64,000 nt of DNA from Labilithrix luteola (GTDB lineage: Bacteria > Myxococcota_A > Polyangia > Polyangiales > Polyangiaceae), in NCBI RefSeq assembly GCF_001263205.1, contig NZ_CP012333.1, forward strand, positions 10,087,501-10,151,500, read 5' to 3'. The number at the start of each line of letters is the position of its first letter. The stretch's first letter is position 1. The translations under genes and the position numbers were made by a program. Of this stretch, positions 1-8,444 are shown in pieces. The notes under the pieces are model-generated. The model saw only the letters and a program-made list of their open reading frames with translations. It had not been told where the DNA came from and did no database searches.

Positions 1-246
1 GACCGCACGCGCTACACGTACGACTTGTTCGATGCCCTCGACGCGGCGACCGGCATCCACTCCATGGCGCGAACCACCGGCTATACGGCGACCGCCGGCG
101 TCCGCCTGCTCGCCAAGGGGCTCTTTGCCGACCATGGCGTCTTCCCGCCCGAGCTCGTCGGCCTCCGGGCCCCGTGCGTCGACTTCTTCCGCTCCGAGCT
201 CGAAAAGCGGAACGTCGTCTACAAGGAGAAGATCGAGAAGCTCTGA
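1..246 (+). CDS. Saccharopine dehydrogenase-like oxidoreductase, C-terminal part
   Basis: Only the last 81 codons lie in the window; the gene starts upstream of base 1. The visible tail contains MARTTGYTATAGVRLL followed by GVFPPELVG, which is characteristic of the C-terminal domain of saccharopine dehydrogenase-like NAD(P)-dependent enzymes (lysine or carboxynorspermidine-type metabolism). The NAD-binding N-terminal domain cannot be seen, so the exact substrate is undecided. The stop TGA is 48 bases before miaB on the same strand, so the two could be cotranscribed, but their functions are unrelated. Confidence 0.75.
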   Translation, partial: DRTRYTYDLFDALDAATGIHSMARTTGYTATAGVRLLAKGLFADHGVFPPELVGLRAPCVDFFRSELEKRNVVYKEKIEKL

Positions 247-294
247 GCGTCCGGCTCTCCGCCGCCCCGGCTTTGTGCTACGAGCCCCCCCACT

Positions 295-1755
295 TTGGCC
301 TCTTCTCCGAGCTACCTCATCCACACCTTCGGGTGCCAGATGAACGCCCACGACTCCGACCGTATGGAGGAGGTCCTGCGGGCGAACGGCTGGTCGCAAG
401 CGACGTCCGGGGAAGAAGCGGACCTCATCGTCCTCAATACGTGTAGCGTCCGCGAAAAGGCCGAGCAGAAGCTCCGTAGCGAGGTCGGCAAGCTCGCGCC
501 GCTGAAGGCGAAGAACCCGGGGCTCGTGCTCGCGGTCGCCGGCTGCGTCGCCCAGCAAGAGGGTGAGAAGCTTCTCTCGAGGGTTTCCCACCTCGATCTC
601 GTCATCGGGCCGGACAACATCGTCGAGCTTCCTGCGCTCGCCCTCGAACAGATGGCCGGCGCTCCGCCCCGCACGCGCACCGTGTTCGACCTCGATGCGC
701 CGCGCTTCCTCGCCGCCGCGCCTCGCGAAGGCGAAGCGCCGGTGAGCGCGTACGTGACCACGATGAAGGGCTGCGACGAGCGCTGCTCGTTCTGCATCGT
801 CCCGTACACGCGCGGCCCCGAACGTTACCGGCCGAGCGACGAAATCATCGCCGAGATTGGGCGCTGGGTTTCGGCCGGCACGCGCGAGATCACCCTGCTC
901 GGGCAGACCGTCGACAGCTTTCGCGACCCCGCCCTGCCGCCGCCCGCATCCGACGATCCGGACGAGAGCCAGTTCCCGATGCTGCTCCGTCGGATCGCGA
1001 GCGAGGTCCCTGGGCTCCTCCGCCTCCGTTACACGAGCCCGCATCCGCGCCACGCGACCGTTGCTCTCGCGCGGGCCCACGCCGAGGTCGAGATCCTCGC
1101 GCATCACGTGCACCTGCCGGTCCAGTCGGGCAGCGACCGCATCTTGAAGCGCATGATTCGGCGCTACAACCGTGCAGAGTACACGGAGCGCGCACGACGG
1201 CTGCTTGCCGCGCAGCCGGACATGACGATGTCGACGGACATCATCGTGGGCTTCCCCGGCGAGACCGACGCGGATTTCGAGGCAACCTTGGAGCTCGTGC
1301 GCGACGTGGGCTTCACAGGCGCATTCGCATTCAAGTACTCGCAGCGTCCGTTCACCCCGGCCCTCAAGCTGCCTGACGACGTCGCCGAGTCGCTGAAGAG
1401 CGAACGGCTCGCGCGGCTCTTCGAGGTCGTCGAAGGGCAGACCCGCGAGCATCTCGCCAAGCTCGTCGGGACCACGCAGCGAGTCCTCGTCGAGGGGACG
1501 AGCAAGGCCGGCGCAAAAGAAGGTCGGGCGTTCGTCGAGGGGCGCACCGTGCGCAACGAGATCGTCCACATCGAGCAACCCGAGGGCCGCGTCGCGGTCG
1601 GCGAGATGGTCGAGGTCGAGATCACCCGCGCGTACAAGCACTCGCTGTTTGGCGGCGTCACCGCGTCGGCCCTCGAGGCGCTGCCCCGGCCGAACGAGCG
1701 ACGCGTCGCCCCGGACAAGCGCCGCCACAAGCTCCCGCTGCTCGGAACTGCCTGA
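295..1755 (+). CDS. miaB: MiaB, tRNA-2-methylthio-N6-isopentenyladenosine synthase
   Basis: A 486-residue radical-SAM methylthiotransferase that adds the 2-methylthio group to i6A37 of tRNAs reading UNN codons. Three N-terminal cysteines (residues 14, 50 and 84, in FGCQMN, NTCSVRE and AGCVAQQ) would bind the auxiliary 4Fe-4S cluster. The radical-SAM CxxxCxxC is at residues 160, 164 and 167 (GCDERCSFCIVPYTRG). The C-terminal ~65 residues form the TRAM RNA-binding domain, ending at the YKHSLFG region. The start is a TTG, chosen because it directly precedes the conserved YLIHTFGCQMN segment. Length and domain order are normal for MiaB. Confidence 0.95.
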   Translation: MASSPSYLIHTFGCQMNAHDSDRMEEVLRANGWSQATSGEEADLIVLNTCSVREKAEQKLRSEVGKLAPLKAKNPGLVLAVAGCVAQQEGEKLLSRVSHLDLVIGPDNIVELPALALEQMAGAPPRTRTVFDLDAPRFLAAAPREGEAPVSAYVTTMKGCDERCSFCIVPYTRGPERYRPSDEIIAEIGRWVSAGTREITLLGQTVDSFRDPALPPPASDDPDESQFPMLLRRIASEVPGLLRLRYTSPHPRHATVALARAHAEVEILAHHVHLPVQSGSDRILKRMIRRYNRAEYTERARRLLAAQPDMTMSTDIIVGFPGETDADFEATLELVRDVGFTGAFAFKYSQRPFTPALKLPDDVAESLKSERLARLFEVVEGQTREHLAKLVGTTQRVLVEGTSKAGAKEGRAFVEGRTVRNEIVHIEQPEGRVAVGEMVEVEITRAYKHSLFGGVTASALEALPRPNERRVAPDKRRHKLPLLGTA

Positions 1756-1809
1756 CGCACCGCAGCTAGAAACGCGACGAGTTCGCCGGGCCGCGCTAAG
1801 AACGCGGGC

Positions 1810-2397
1810 ATGAGCGACAAGAGCGAGACGCAGAACACGGAGTGCGGACGAGGTTCGAATCAGGCTCGCCCGCGGGGCCCCGTCTATGCTCTTGGCGCCC
1901 GCAAGCCCGTCCTTGGACGCGATGTTTTCGTCGCTCCGACGGCGAGCGTGGTTGGCGATGTCGTTCTGGGCGATGAGGCGAGTGTTTGGTTCGGCGCCGT
2001 CCTCCGAGGCGACTCCTTCCCCATCACCGTCGGCGACCGAACCAACATCCAGGACAACGCCGTCGTCCACGTGACGGGCGGCGTCGCAAAAGCCGTCATC
2101 GGCAGCGACGTGACGGTTGGCCACCAGGCGGTCGTCCACGGGTGCACGGTTGGCAGTTTTTGTCTCATCGGTATCGGAGCCATCGTGCTCGACCTTGCGA
2201 TTGTCGAAGATGAGTGCCTGATCGCGGCGGGCACGCTGGTGCCCCCACGAATGCGCATCCCGTCGCGCTCCCTCGTCATGGGCCGCCCCGGCAAGGTAAT
2301 CAAGACTCTGGGCGAGGCCGACCTCGCGCAAATCCGCAGCGCCAGCGAGCATTATGTCGCGAACGCCAAGGACTTTCTCGCTCAGCTCCTTAGCTGA
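1810..2397 (+). CDS. Gamma-class carbonic anhydrase family protein
   Basis: A 195-residue left-handed beta-helix (hexapeptide-repeat) protein of the gamma carbonic anhydrase/YrdA/PaaY group. The three family metal-binding histidines are visible at residues 87, 105 and 110 (VVHVTGG and VGHQAVVHGC), and the QDNAVVHV and GMGRPGK-type C-terminal signatures are present (here VMGRPGKVIK). The N-terminus has about 25 extra polar residues before the usual start of the fold. Catalytic activity in this family is variable, so hydration of CO2 is family knowledge and not shown here. A perfect hairpin follows the stop (2429-2454). Confidence 0.88.
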   Translation: MSDKSETQNTECGRGSNQARPRGPVYALGARKPVLGRDVFVAPTASVVGDVVLGDEASVWFGAVLRGDSFPITVGDRTNIQDNAVVHVTGGVAKAVIGSDVTVGHQAVVHGCTVGSFCLIGIGAIVLDLAIVEDECLIAAGTLVPPRMRIPSRSLVMGRPGKVIKTLGEADLAQIRSASEHYVANAKDFLAQLLS

Positions 2398-2428
2398 CCT
2401 GCGCGCTTTCAGCGGCGAGTCGTAACCA

Positions 2429-2454
2429 CTGCATGCGTGCCGAGACGCATGCAG
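2429..2454. terminator. Perfect 10-bp hairpin after the carbonic anhydrase gene
   Basis: CTGCATGCGT (2429-2438) pairs exactly with ACGCATGCAG (2445-2454) around a 6-base loop, 31 bases after the stop at 2397. No T-run follows, so intrinsic termination is uncertain. It could equally be an mRNA-stabilising or regulatory structure. Confidence 0.4.
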
Positions 2455-2476
2455 ATGCATTCAGAGCATCCGCTCG

Positions 2477-2554
2477 AACGGAACGATCACGATAATCCGT
2501 TACGACGGACGAAAGCCGCCAGGTGAACGTGGTCACCGCCTCGACCGTTCACCT
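2477..2554. promoter_or_regulatory. Inverted repeats upstream of the XRE regulator
   Basis: Two dyads lie in the 247-base gap before the HTH gene. AACGGA (2477-2482) pairs with TCCGTT (2496-2501), and AGGTGAAC (2521-2528) pairs with GTTCACCT (2547-2554) over an 18-base spacer. The second ends about 90 bases before the GTG start. They are plausible operators for the XRE-type protein, but this is inferred from position and symmetry only. Confidence 0.4.
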
Positions 2555-2644
2555 CTCCATGAGCGCATGTCGAGCTTTCAATAAAACCGCGCTCGGCGAA
2601 GCGAACTTAGCTCCCGATAATTTCGCGCGCACTAAGGTGGAGGG

Positions 2645-3217
2645 GTGACTCAGGACGAGCATCAGCGCGTCCAGCGGATCAAGGAGTACGTCCTTGCGCG
2701 GCTGAGAGAAGAACTGGGCAACGCCCCGAGGGGCGCGCAGGCACAGCTCGCCAAGCGCCTCGGAGTCTCGGGGGCTCATCTCAGCAACATGCTTTCGCCA
2801 AACCCGACCAGGCAGCCGGGAGAAGATTTCCGGCGCAAGGTCGCGGCGCATTGGGGGTTCAGCTACGCGCAGATGGAGGCCCTCGCACTCGGCGAGGAAG
2901 CGCCCGTCATCGCTCCGAGGCCCGTTGGTTTCCGCCTCGGACCGCCTCCGATCAACCTCTCGGGCGTCCTCGCCGAGTACGCGTGGATGCCGGAGCTCCC
3001 GCAGGATCTCCGGGAGATCGTGCGCGAGCAGGCGCGTCTTCATCATCGCTTCTCGGGTGTCGACTACTCGCGCGACGAGTGGCAGCGAATCGTGACCGGC
3101 CTCGAACGCGAGGTGCTCGGTCTGCTAGCTTGGCGCGCTCAGTCGTCGACCGAGGAAGATCCCGAAGCCCTCACGCGTCGGAACACGACGCGTCGTCCGC
3201 GCCGCGCACGCTCCTGA
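2645..3217 (+). CDS. XRE-family helix-turn-helix DNA-binding protein
   Basis: A 190-residue protein. Residues about 20-65 form a Cro/C1-type helix-turn-helix (AQLAKRLGVSGAHLSNML), where the Q..LA..LGVS..HLS spacing is typical. The rest (about residues 80-190) has no recognised ligand or enzymatic domain, and the tail is Arg/Thr-rich. The GTG start is supported by GGTGGAGG just upstream. The gene is single, convergent with the RlpA-like gene, and preceded by two inverted repeats that may be its operators. Target genes cannot be read from the sequence. Confidence 0.8.
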   Translation: MTQDEHQRVQRIKEYVLARLREELGNAPRGAQAQLAKRLGVSGAHLSNMLSPNPTRQPGEDFRRKVAAHWGFSYAQMEALALGEEAPVIAPRPVGFRLGPPPINLSGVLAEYAWMPELPQDLREIVREQARLHHRFSGVDYSRDEWQRIVTGLEREVLGLLAWRAQSSTEEDPEALTRRNTTRRPRRARS

Positions 3218-3250
3218 CGCGCGAGAGCGATCTCGGAATCGGCGCGTTCA

Positions 3251-3727
3251 TCAGGGACCGTCGACGACACGAAGCTCCACCCGCGTCACGCCCGTGCGAA
3301 CCATGTCGAGTTCCTCGGCGGCTCGCTTTGAGACGTCGATGATCCTTCCCCCGCCTGCATAAGGTCCTCGGTCGGTGATGCGGACGCGAACGGTGCGTCC
3401 CGTATCGACCCGCCGGACTTCGACCCACGTTCCAAAAGGCAGCGAACGATGCGCCGCCGTTCGCTTGGACGGGTCGAACCGTTCGCCGTTCGCCGTCTTT
3501 CGGCCCGCGAACGCGTTCCCGTACCAGGACGCCAGGCCGACTTGATCGGCCGCCTTCGTCGAGTGCGGAGTGTCGCTTCCCGACGGGCCCCTCGGTTCGC
3601 TCGATACGCCGACCGGGCTCGCCGGAGCCTTCGGTGGGGGCCGATCGTCGTGCGCCCCGCAACCGACGCCGGTTACGGCAATCATGAGGAGAATCCCCCC
3701 GACACCCCGGAGCCGGTTGTCGAGCAT
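3251..3727 (-). CDS. RlpA-like double-psi beta-barrel lipoprotein
   Basis: A 158-residue secreted protein. The first ~25 residues are a hydrophobic signal ending in GVGCGA, so it is probably a lipoprotein with a weak lipobox. The remainder is a double-psi beta-barrel as in RlpA septal lytic transglycosylases: ASWYG, TANGERFDP, LPFGTWVEV, ITDRGPY and IDVSKRAAEEL are all in order, including the Asp of ITDRGPY. The SPOR peptidoglycan-binding domain of classical RlpA is absent, so septal targeting is not implied. It is divergent from the lipoprotein gene at 3849. Confidence 0.85.
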   Translation of the reverse strand: MLDNRLRGVGGILLMIAVTGVGCGAHDDRPPPKAPASPVGVSSEPRGPSGSDTPHSTKAADQVGLASWYGNAFAGRKTANGERFDPSKRTAAHRSLPFGTWVEVRRVDTGRTVRVRITDRGPYAGGGRIIDVSKRAAEELDMVRTGVTRVELRVVDGP

Positions 3728-3848
3728 GGCCGGGTTTTACCACGAGGAAACCCAATCGCCGCCGAACCGCCTCCCCTGCCTTCATTTCGCTCCATGGCAA
3801 AAATCGTGCGCCGAGACGGCCGGCGAGCTCCTGTGCTAGGAGAGTGCC

Positions 3849-4679
3849 GTGCGCATGGTGTCCTTTCCGTCATCGTTCGGGTGGCTCGCCCGTGTGGGCC
3901 TTCTCACTGCTCTCGTCGCTTGTGGCTCGCGAGACGGCGATCCGCACTCGAACCAAGGGGTGATCCCCAACCCGGCGGGCAAGGACATGCGCATTCGCGA
4001 CGTCACGAACCCCACGCTCGACAACCATCCGAAGAGCCTCGATTCCGTCACCGTCAGCGGTGCGGCGGTGGTCGCCGTCGACACCTTCGACGAGACGGGT
4101 GACGGAAAGAGCACCGGGACGATCTACGTCCAGGATCTCGGTTCGCAGGAGCCGTACTCCGGCATCAGTCTCTTCGCCCCCACGTTCGTCCCCGGCAACC
4201 TGCGCGTCGGCGCGGGTGACGTCCTCGACTTGAGCGGGCAGTACCAGGAAAACACGCACATCGGTTCGGCGAACTTCGCGCCGGGCGCGATCCTCGCGCA
4301 GCTCGCGCGACCGACGGCGACCTTCCGCTTCGACGGCGAGAACACCGAGCCCGTGGACATCGACGTCGAGGACCTCACGGACTTCGACAAAGGTCGCAAG
4401 TGGCTCGGCATGGTCGTGCGCGTCCACGACGTGAAGCTGCAGGCCGCGCTCACGGGCAGCAGCGGACGATTGAGCTCGAGGATGCGTCCCGAGTTCCCGG
4501 GCGTCGCGAATGGCTGCGATGCGCCGTTTCCCAAGGCTCCGGCAGTCGTGAACGAGCTCGCCGACATCGGATCACTCAACCTCGATGCGGGAACGCAAGT
4601 GAAGTCGATCACCGGCGTGGTCACCTTCTTCTGCAACCTCCACCTCGCGCCCCGCACGCTCGCCGACATCGAGCCGTGA
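3849..4679 (+). CDS. Lipoprotein with OB-fold-like domain, function unknown
   Basis: A 276-residue protein with a signal peptide and lipobox-like ALVACGS near residue 25. The mature part has two beta-rich segments. The first runs from about residue 65 (VTVSGAAVVAVDTF through TIYVQDLGS, ending in VGAGDVLDLSGQY) and resembles the OB-fold domains next to secreted nuclease/phosphatase modules. The second ends in SITGVVTFFCNLHLAPRT. No catalytic residues are recognisable. A GTG start is used. The next gene begins 10 bases later, so the two probably share a transcript. Confidence 0.65.
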   Translation: MRMVSFPSSFGWLARVGLLTALVACGSRDGDPHSNQGVIPNPAGKDMRIRDVTNPTLDNHPKSLDSVTVSGAAVVAVDTFDETGDGKSTGTIYVQDLGSQEPYSGISLFAPTFVPGNLRVGAGDVLDLSGQYQENTHIGSANFAPGAILAQLARPTATFRFDGENTEPVDIDVEDLTDFDKGRKWLGMVVRVHDVKLQAALTGSSGRLSSRMRPEFPGVANGCDAPFPKAPAVVNELADIGSLNLDAGTQVKSITGVVTFFCNLHLAPRTLADIEP

Positions 4680-4689
4680 TCGGAGGGCC

Positions 4690-7242
4690 TTGTTGGAGAG
4701 GCTCCGTCTCGTCGCTGTGGGTCTCGTGCCCGCTCTCGTACTCGCTCTCGTAGGATGCGGTGGCGGGCAAGGCGCGCAAAACGAACCCAAGAGCCCGTCG
4801 GCGGCAACGTTGCTGCCCAACGTCCGACGCGCCAAAGACAGGCCGCCGGTCGTTCTCGTATCACGCGAAGGTGATCCGAGCGGAGCCGTCGCGGTGGCGG
4901 TGTCCACAGCCGGCGTCGGAGACGTGAACGGTGACGACGACGATCCCGAACCGCCGACGGCGCTCGCTGCTGTCGTCGAAGCGCGTCTCGCGGCGCGAGG
5001 CCTTCGCGCGGCCGTCACCCCGCAGTGGGATGGATTTCGGGCCGTCGTCCTCGTCGACGGCGTGAAGAACGCCGAGCTTACGGCAGGCGCGATTCGCGCG
5101 GCGCTCGTGCCCCCGGCCGACGAGAAAGATGTGGCGGCGGCTCGCAAGAAGCTCTCGGCGCTCGCCGCGAGGCCCGTCCGCGATCCGGCGCTTCTGCGTT
5201 GGTCGCGGTGCGTTGGCTCGCCACGCGCACGCCTCGGCGCACCGAAGTCCGAGCTCGGCCTCGCTCGCCTCGAGGCATGGCGAAGCGCTGCGCACGGGCT
5301 CGGCCGCGTCGCGATCTCCGTCGCTGGCCCTGCGCCTCTCGGGGAAGCCGTCGCGACGGCAGTGGCACGCGGAGAGGCATGGAAGACCGCTGGGACGCAG
5401 GCGCCGGCGGTGACGACGACGGGCGCATCCGAAGGCGTCAGCGCCCCGAGCATCGACGCCGACGTGTACGACGCATCCGCGGACACGACGCTCGCGCAGG
5501 CCGTGGTCCACGCGACGTTCGACGTTCCCACGAGCAGTGCGGCGGTTGCGACCGCCGGGTCGCTCGGGGATCCGCACGGACCGCTGGCAACACGTCTCGC
5601 GGCGCTCGACGTTCCCTTCCGCCTGCGTGAAATCACCGGCGCGGCCCATCCGCGCGGGGGATGCGTGGGCGTCGTGCTCGAAGCTGCGCCGTCGGGCGCC
5701 TCGGGCCCCGTCACGGGGAACGACCTCGCCGCACGCGTCGCCGACGCCGTGGCCCTCGTTCGCCTCGAAGCCGAAGTTCATCTCGCGGAAGGCGGCGCGC
5801 AGGTCGACGGACGCACTCTGGCCACGCGCGCCGGAGATGCGCGCGAGGCGGCCGAGAGAGCCGCGTGGTGGGCGCTCGTCGATGGCTCTGCACCGGGTCC
5901 GACGGGAGGGGCGACGACGATTCGCCGTGGGTCCATCGCGCTCGGATTGCCTGGACGGCGAGGGTCTCCGCAGCAGGGCGCGGCCGTCGAGCCCTCGCGC
6001 GACGCGCTCGCCGCGGCGGCTGCGCGCGCCTCGGCCTCGTGGAAGAAGCCGGTGGTCGAAGGGCGCACGCGCGTCGAAGCCGGACAGGGCGAAGCGTGGG
6101 TCCTCGTGGCGTCGCCATGCGGCACGGAGAGCGAGACGGAGGCTGACGCCGGCGTGACGGCCCTTTTCGTCGCGGCCGCCGCGGAGAGCGCGAAGACGTC
6201 GCCCGAGGTGCACGTCGAGCCGTGGGTCGTAGCCGACGGCGCAGGTCTGCTCGTTCATGGCCCCGCGCTGGCGGGAGAGACGCCGGCGGCGCACGCACGG
6301 CGGCTCGCCGACGTCGTTGCGCAAGCCTTCGCCGCCGTGCCCCTGACGCCCGCGGCGCTCACGCGCGCACGCGCCGAAATGCTTTACCACGACGCCAACG
6401 CCGACGGCGCCGCGCTCGGCGTGCTTGCGAGTGCCCTCGCACCTTCGCATCCTTCGTGGGTCGTGGCGTGGGGGCGCGAAGACAGTCTGACGGCGTCGTC
6501 GGATTCGGCGGTCATCAACCGCGCGCAAGCCCTGCGCGCCGGCCCCCTTCGCGTCGCGATCCTCGCGAACGTCGACGGAGCGCAAGGCGATGCTGCGCTC
6601 CGCGCGGCGGACCGATGGATCGATCGCCACGAGGGGGCAACGCGGGCCTGCAGGCCGGCTGCTGCGGCTGCGCCTGCGCGGGCAGGCACCTACGCGGCAA
6701 CTCCGCGCCCGGGCTCCCCGCCGGAGGCTCTGCTCGCCTTCCCGTTCCCCCACGGCGACGAGTCGGCGCGCGCGTCGGCGATGACGATGGCAGCAGCCCT
6801 CGACGGCGCCGGTGGACTGCTCGAGACCTCCGTGCTCGGCGCCTCGGGTCTTGCGCGGTCGGCGTCGGCGCGCGTGCTCGGCGGCCCTCGCGCGCCGGCG
6901 CTCGTCGTTCGTATCGTCGGTACGCAGGCGACGCTCGATGCGGCCGTCATGCAGACGCGAGCGCTCGTCGATCGCCTCCGCAAGGCTGGTCTTTCGGCCG
7001 CCGACGTCGAACGTGCGAATGCGAAGGTGGCGAGCGAAGCGGTTTCGAGTGCACTCGATCCTCGCGCGCGCGTCGTGGCCACCTGGCGCGAGAAACCCGT
7101 GCCGCCGGCGACCGATCCGAAGTCTCCGAGCGCCACCGCCGACGACGTGAAGGCGTTCGCGCTGAAGTATCTCGGCGAGGAATCGATGATCGTCGTTGCT
7201 GCACGGCCACCACGGCCGCCGCAACCGAGCCCGTCGCCATGA
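4690..7242 (+). CDS. M16 (insulinase-like) peptidase homologue, apparently inactive lipoprotein
   Basis: An 850-residue protein with a lipoprotein signal (LVLALVGCGGG, Cys about residue 23) and two repeated alpha/beta modules typical of M16 peptidases and their processing-peptidase relatives. The C-terminal half ends in a pattern (DDVKAFALKYLGEESMIVVA) common to that fold. Neither half shows the zinc motif HxxEH, so it probably acts as a non-catalytic partner or scaffold. Start is TTG. The stop overlaps the next ATG (ATGA), indicating translational coupling with the phospholipase-D gene. The family call rests on fold-like patterns and is less certain than the location in the envelope. Confidence 0.6.
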   Translation: MLERLRLVAVGLVPALVLALVGCGGGQGAQNEPKSPSAATLLPNVRRAKDRPPVVLVSREGDPSGAVAVAVSTAGVGDVNGDDDDPEPPTALAAVVEARLAARGLRAAVTPQWDGFRAVVLVDGVKNAELTAGAIRAALVPPADEKDVAAARKKLSALAARPVRDPALLRWSRCVGSPRARLGAPKSELGLARLEAWRSAAHGLGRVAISVAGPAPLGEAVATAVARGEAWKTAGTQAPAVTTTGASEGVSAPSIDADVYDASADTTLAQAVVHATFDVPTSSAAVATAGSLGDPHGPLATRLAALDVPFRLREITGAAHPRGGCVGVVLEAAPSGASGPVTGNDLAARVADAVALVRLEAEVHLAEGGAQVDGRTLATRAGDAREAAERAAWWALVDGSAPGPTGGATTIRRGSIALGLPGRRGSPQQGAAVEPSRDALAAAAARASASWKKPVVEGRTRVEAGQGEAWVLVASPCGTESETEADAGVTALFVAAAAESAKTSPEVHVEPWVVADGAGLLVHGPALAGETPAAHARRLADVVAQAFAAVPLTPAALTRARAEMLYHDANADGAALGVLASALAPSHPSWVVAWGREDSLTASSDSAVINRAQALRAGPLRVAILANVDGAQGDAALRAADRWIDRHEGATRACRPAAAAAPARAGTYAATPRPGSPPEALLAFPFPHGDESARASAMTMAAALDGAGGLLETSVLGASGLARSASARVLGGPRAPALVVRIVGTQATLDAAVMQTRALVDRLRKAGLSAADVERANAKVASEAVSSALDPRARVVATWREKPVPPATDPKSPSATADDVKAFALKYLGEESMIVVAARPPRPPQPSPSP

Positions 7243-8426
7243 CGACCGCGATGCCGAAACCGTGGTGGGCACCGACCGAGGTCTTCGGCCCGTGGTTCGA
7301 CATCGACGACGACAAGGTGCGTCTCCTGCGCGACGGCGCCGAAGCCTTCCCCGCGATGCTCGAAGCCATCGCTCGAGCGGAGCGCGAGATTCTGCTCGAG
7401 ATGTACTGGGTGGGCGACGACGAGGTCGGCGCCAAGTTCCGCGAAGCGCTCGCGGAGAAGGCGCGCGCGGGCGTCACGGTGCGCGTGATCTACGACGCCA
7501 TCGGCAGCCTCGCGATCACCGACGGCTTTTGGTACCCCGTCGCCGCGGCCGGCGGCGAGGTTCGCGACTACCATCCCGTGTCACCCTTCCGACCGAGCTT
7601 CGAGCTCGCGCACGTGGAGCGGCGCGATCACCGGAAGATTCTCGTCGTCGACGGAGAGAACGGATTTACCGGCGGCATCAACCTCGCAAGACCGTGGTTG
7701 CCTTCGGAGGTCGGCGGCGAAGGCTGGCGCGACGACATGATCGAGGTCCGTGGCCGCGTGGCCAAGGAGCTTCGCACGCTCTTCTACAAGACCTGGCGAC
7801 GCGTCTGGCTACGCAGCCTCGCTCAGGCGCCCGGTGGCCCCAACCTGCCCCATGATCTCGTCCCCCTTTCGAAGAAACCGAAAGGGCGAGTCTACGTTCT
7901 CTCGAGCCTGAGGCGCAGTCGGCGGAACGTGCGGAAGGAATACCTCACGCGCATCAATCGCGCAGTGAAGAGCATCGACATCGCGAACTCGTATTTCATC
8001 CCCGATCGGTCGGTGCGGGGGGCCCTCTTTCGCGCCGTTGCGCGAGGCGTGCGGGTGCGCGTGCTGGTGCCCCACAAGAGTGACGTGGCCGTCGTCCAGT
8101 TCGCGCTCGAGGCGATGTACGAAGCATTGCTCCGCAACGGCGTCGAAGTTTACTGCCACGCAGGTCCGATGATGCACGCCAAGACCGCCATCATCGACGA
8201 CACCTTCGTCACCATCGGCAGCTACAACCTCGACGAGCGCTCGCGGACGAAGAACCTCGAGGTGAACGTTGCCATCGTCGATGCGCCATTCGCGTCGTAC
8301 GTCCGACGGTGGTTCGACCGCGACGTGGCAGCGGCGATGCGCATCGATCTGTTCGAGTGGAGGGCACGACCGCTCCTCCGCAGAGGCGTGGAATACATGG
8401 CTTACGCGCTGAGGAAGCTTTGGTGA
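7239..8426 (+). CDS. Phospholipase D-like / cardiolipin synthase
   Basis: A 395-residue protein with two HKD motifs. The first is HRKILVVDGENGFTGG with H131, K133 and D138. The second is HAKTAIIDDTFVTIGSYN, about residue 310. This pair defines the phospholipase D superfamily, and the spacing matches bacterial cardiolipin synthases (two phosphatidylglycerols to cardiolipin and glycerol). The N-terminal membrane segments of ClsA are missing, so it is more like ClsB or ClsC. The start ATG overlaps the previous stop. An acyltransferase gene follows after 18 bases, which fits a role in phospholipid synthesis. Confidence 0.85.
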   Translation: MTTAMPKPWWAPTEVFGPWFDIDDDKVRLLRDGAEAFPAMLEAIARAEREILLEMYWVGDDEVGAKFREALAEKARAGVTVRVIYDAIGSLAITDGFWYPVAAAGGEVRDYHPVSPFRPSFELAHVERRDHRKILVVDGENGFTGGINLARPWLPSEVGGEGWRDDMIEVRGRVAKELRTLFYKTWRRVWLRSLAQAPGGPNLPHDLVPLSKKPKGRVYVLSSLRRSRRNVRKEYLTRINRAVKSIDIANSYFIPDRSVRGALFRAVARGVRVRVLVPHKSDVAVVQFALEAMYEALLRNGVEVYCHAGPMMHAKTAIIDDTFVTIGSYNLDERSRTKNLEVNVAIVDAPFASYVRRWFDRDVAAAMRIDLFEWRARPLLRRGVEYMAYALRKLW

Positions 8427-8444
8427 GCTCGAAGTGGTGAGAAC

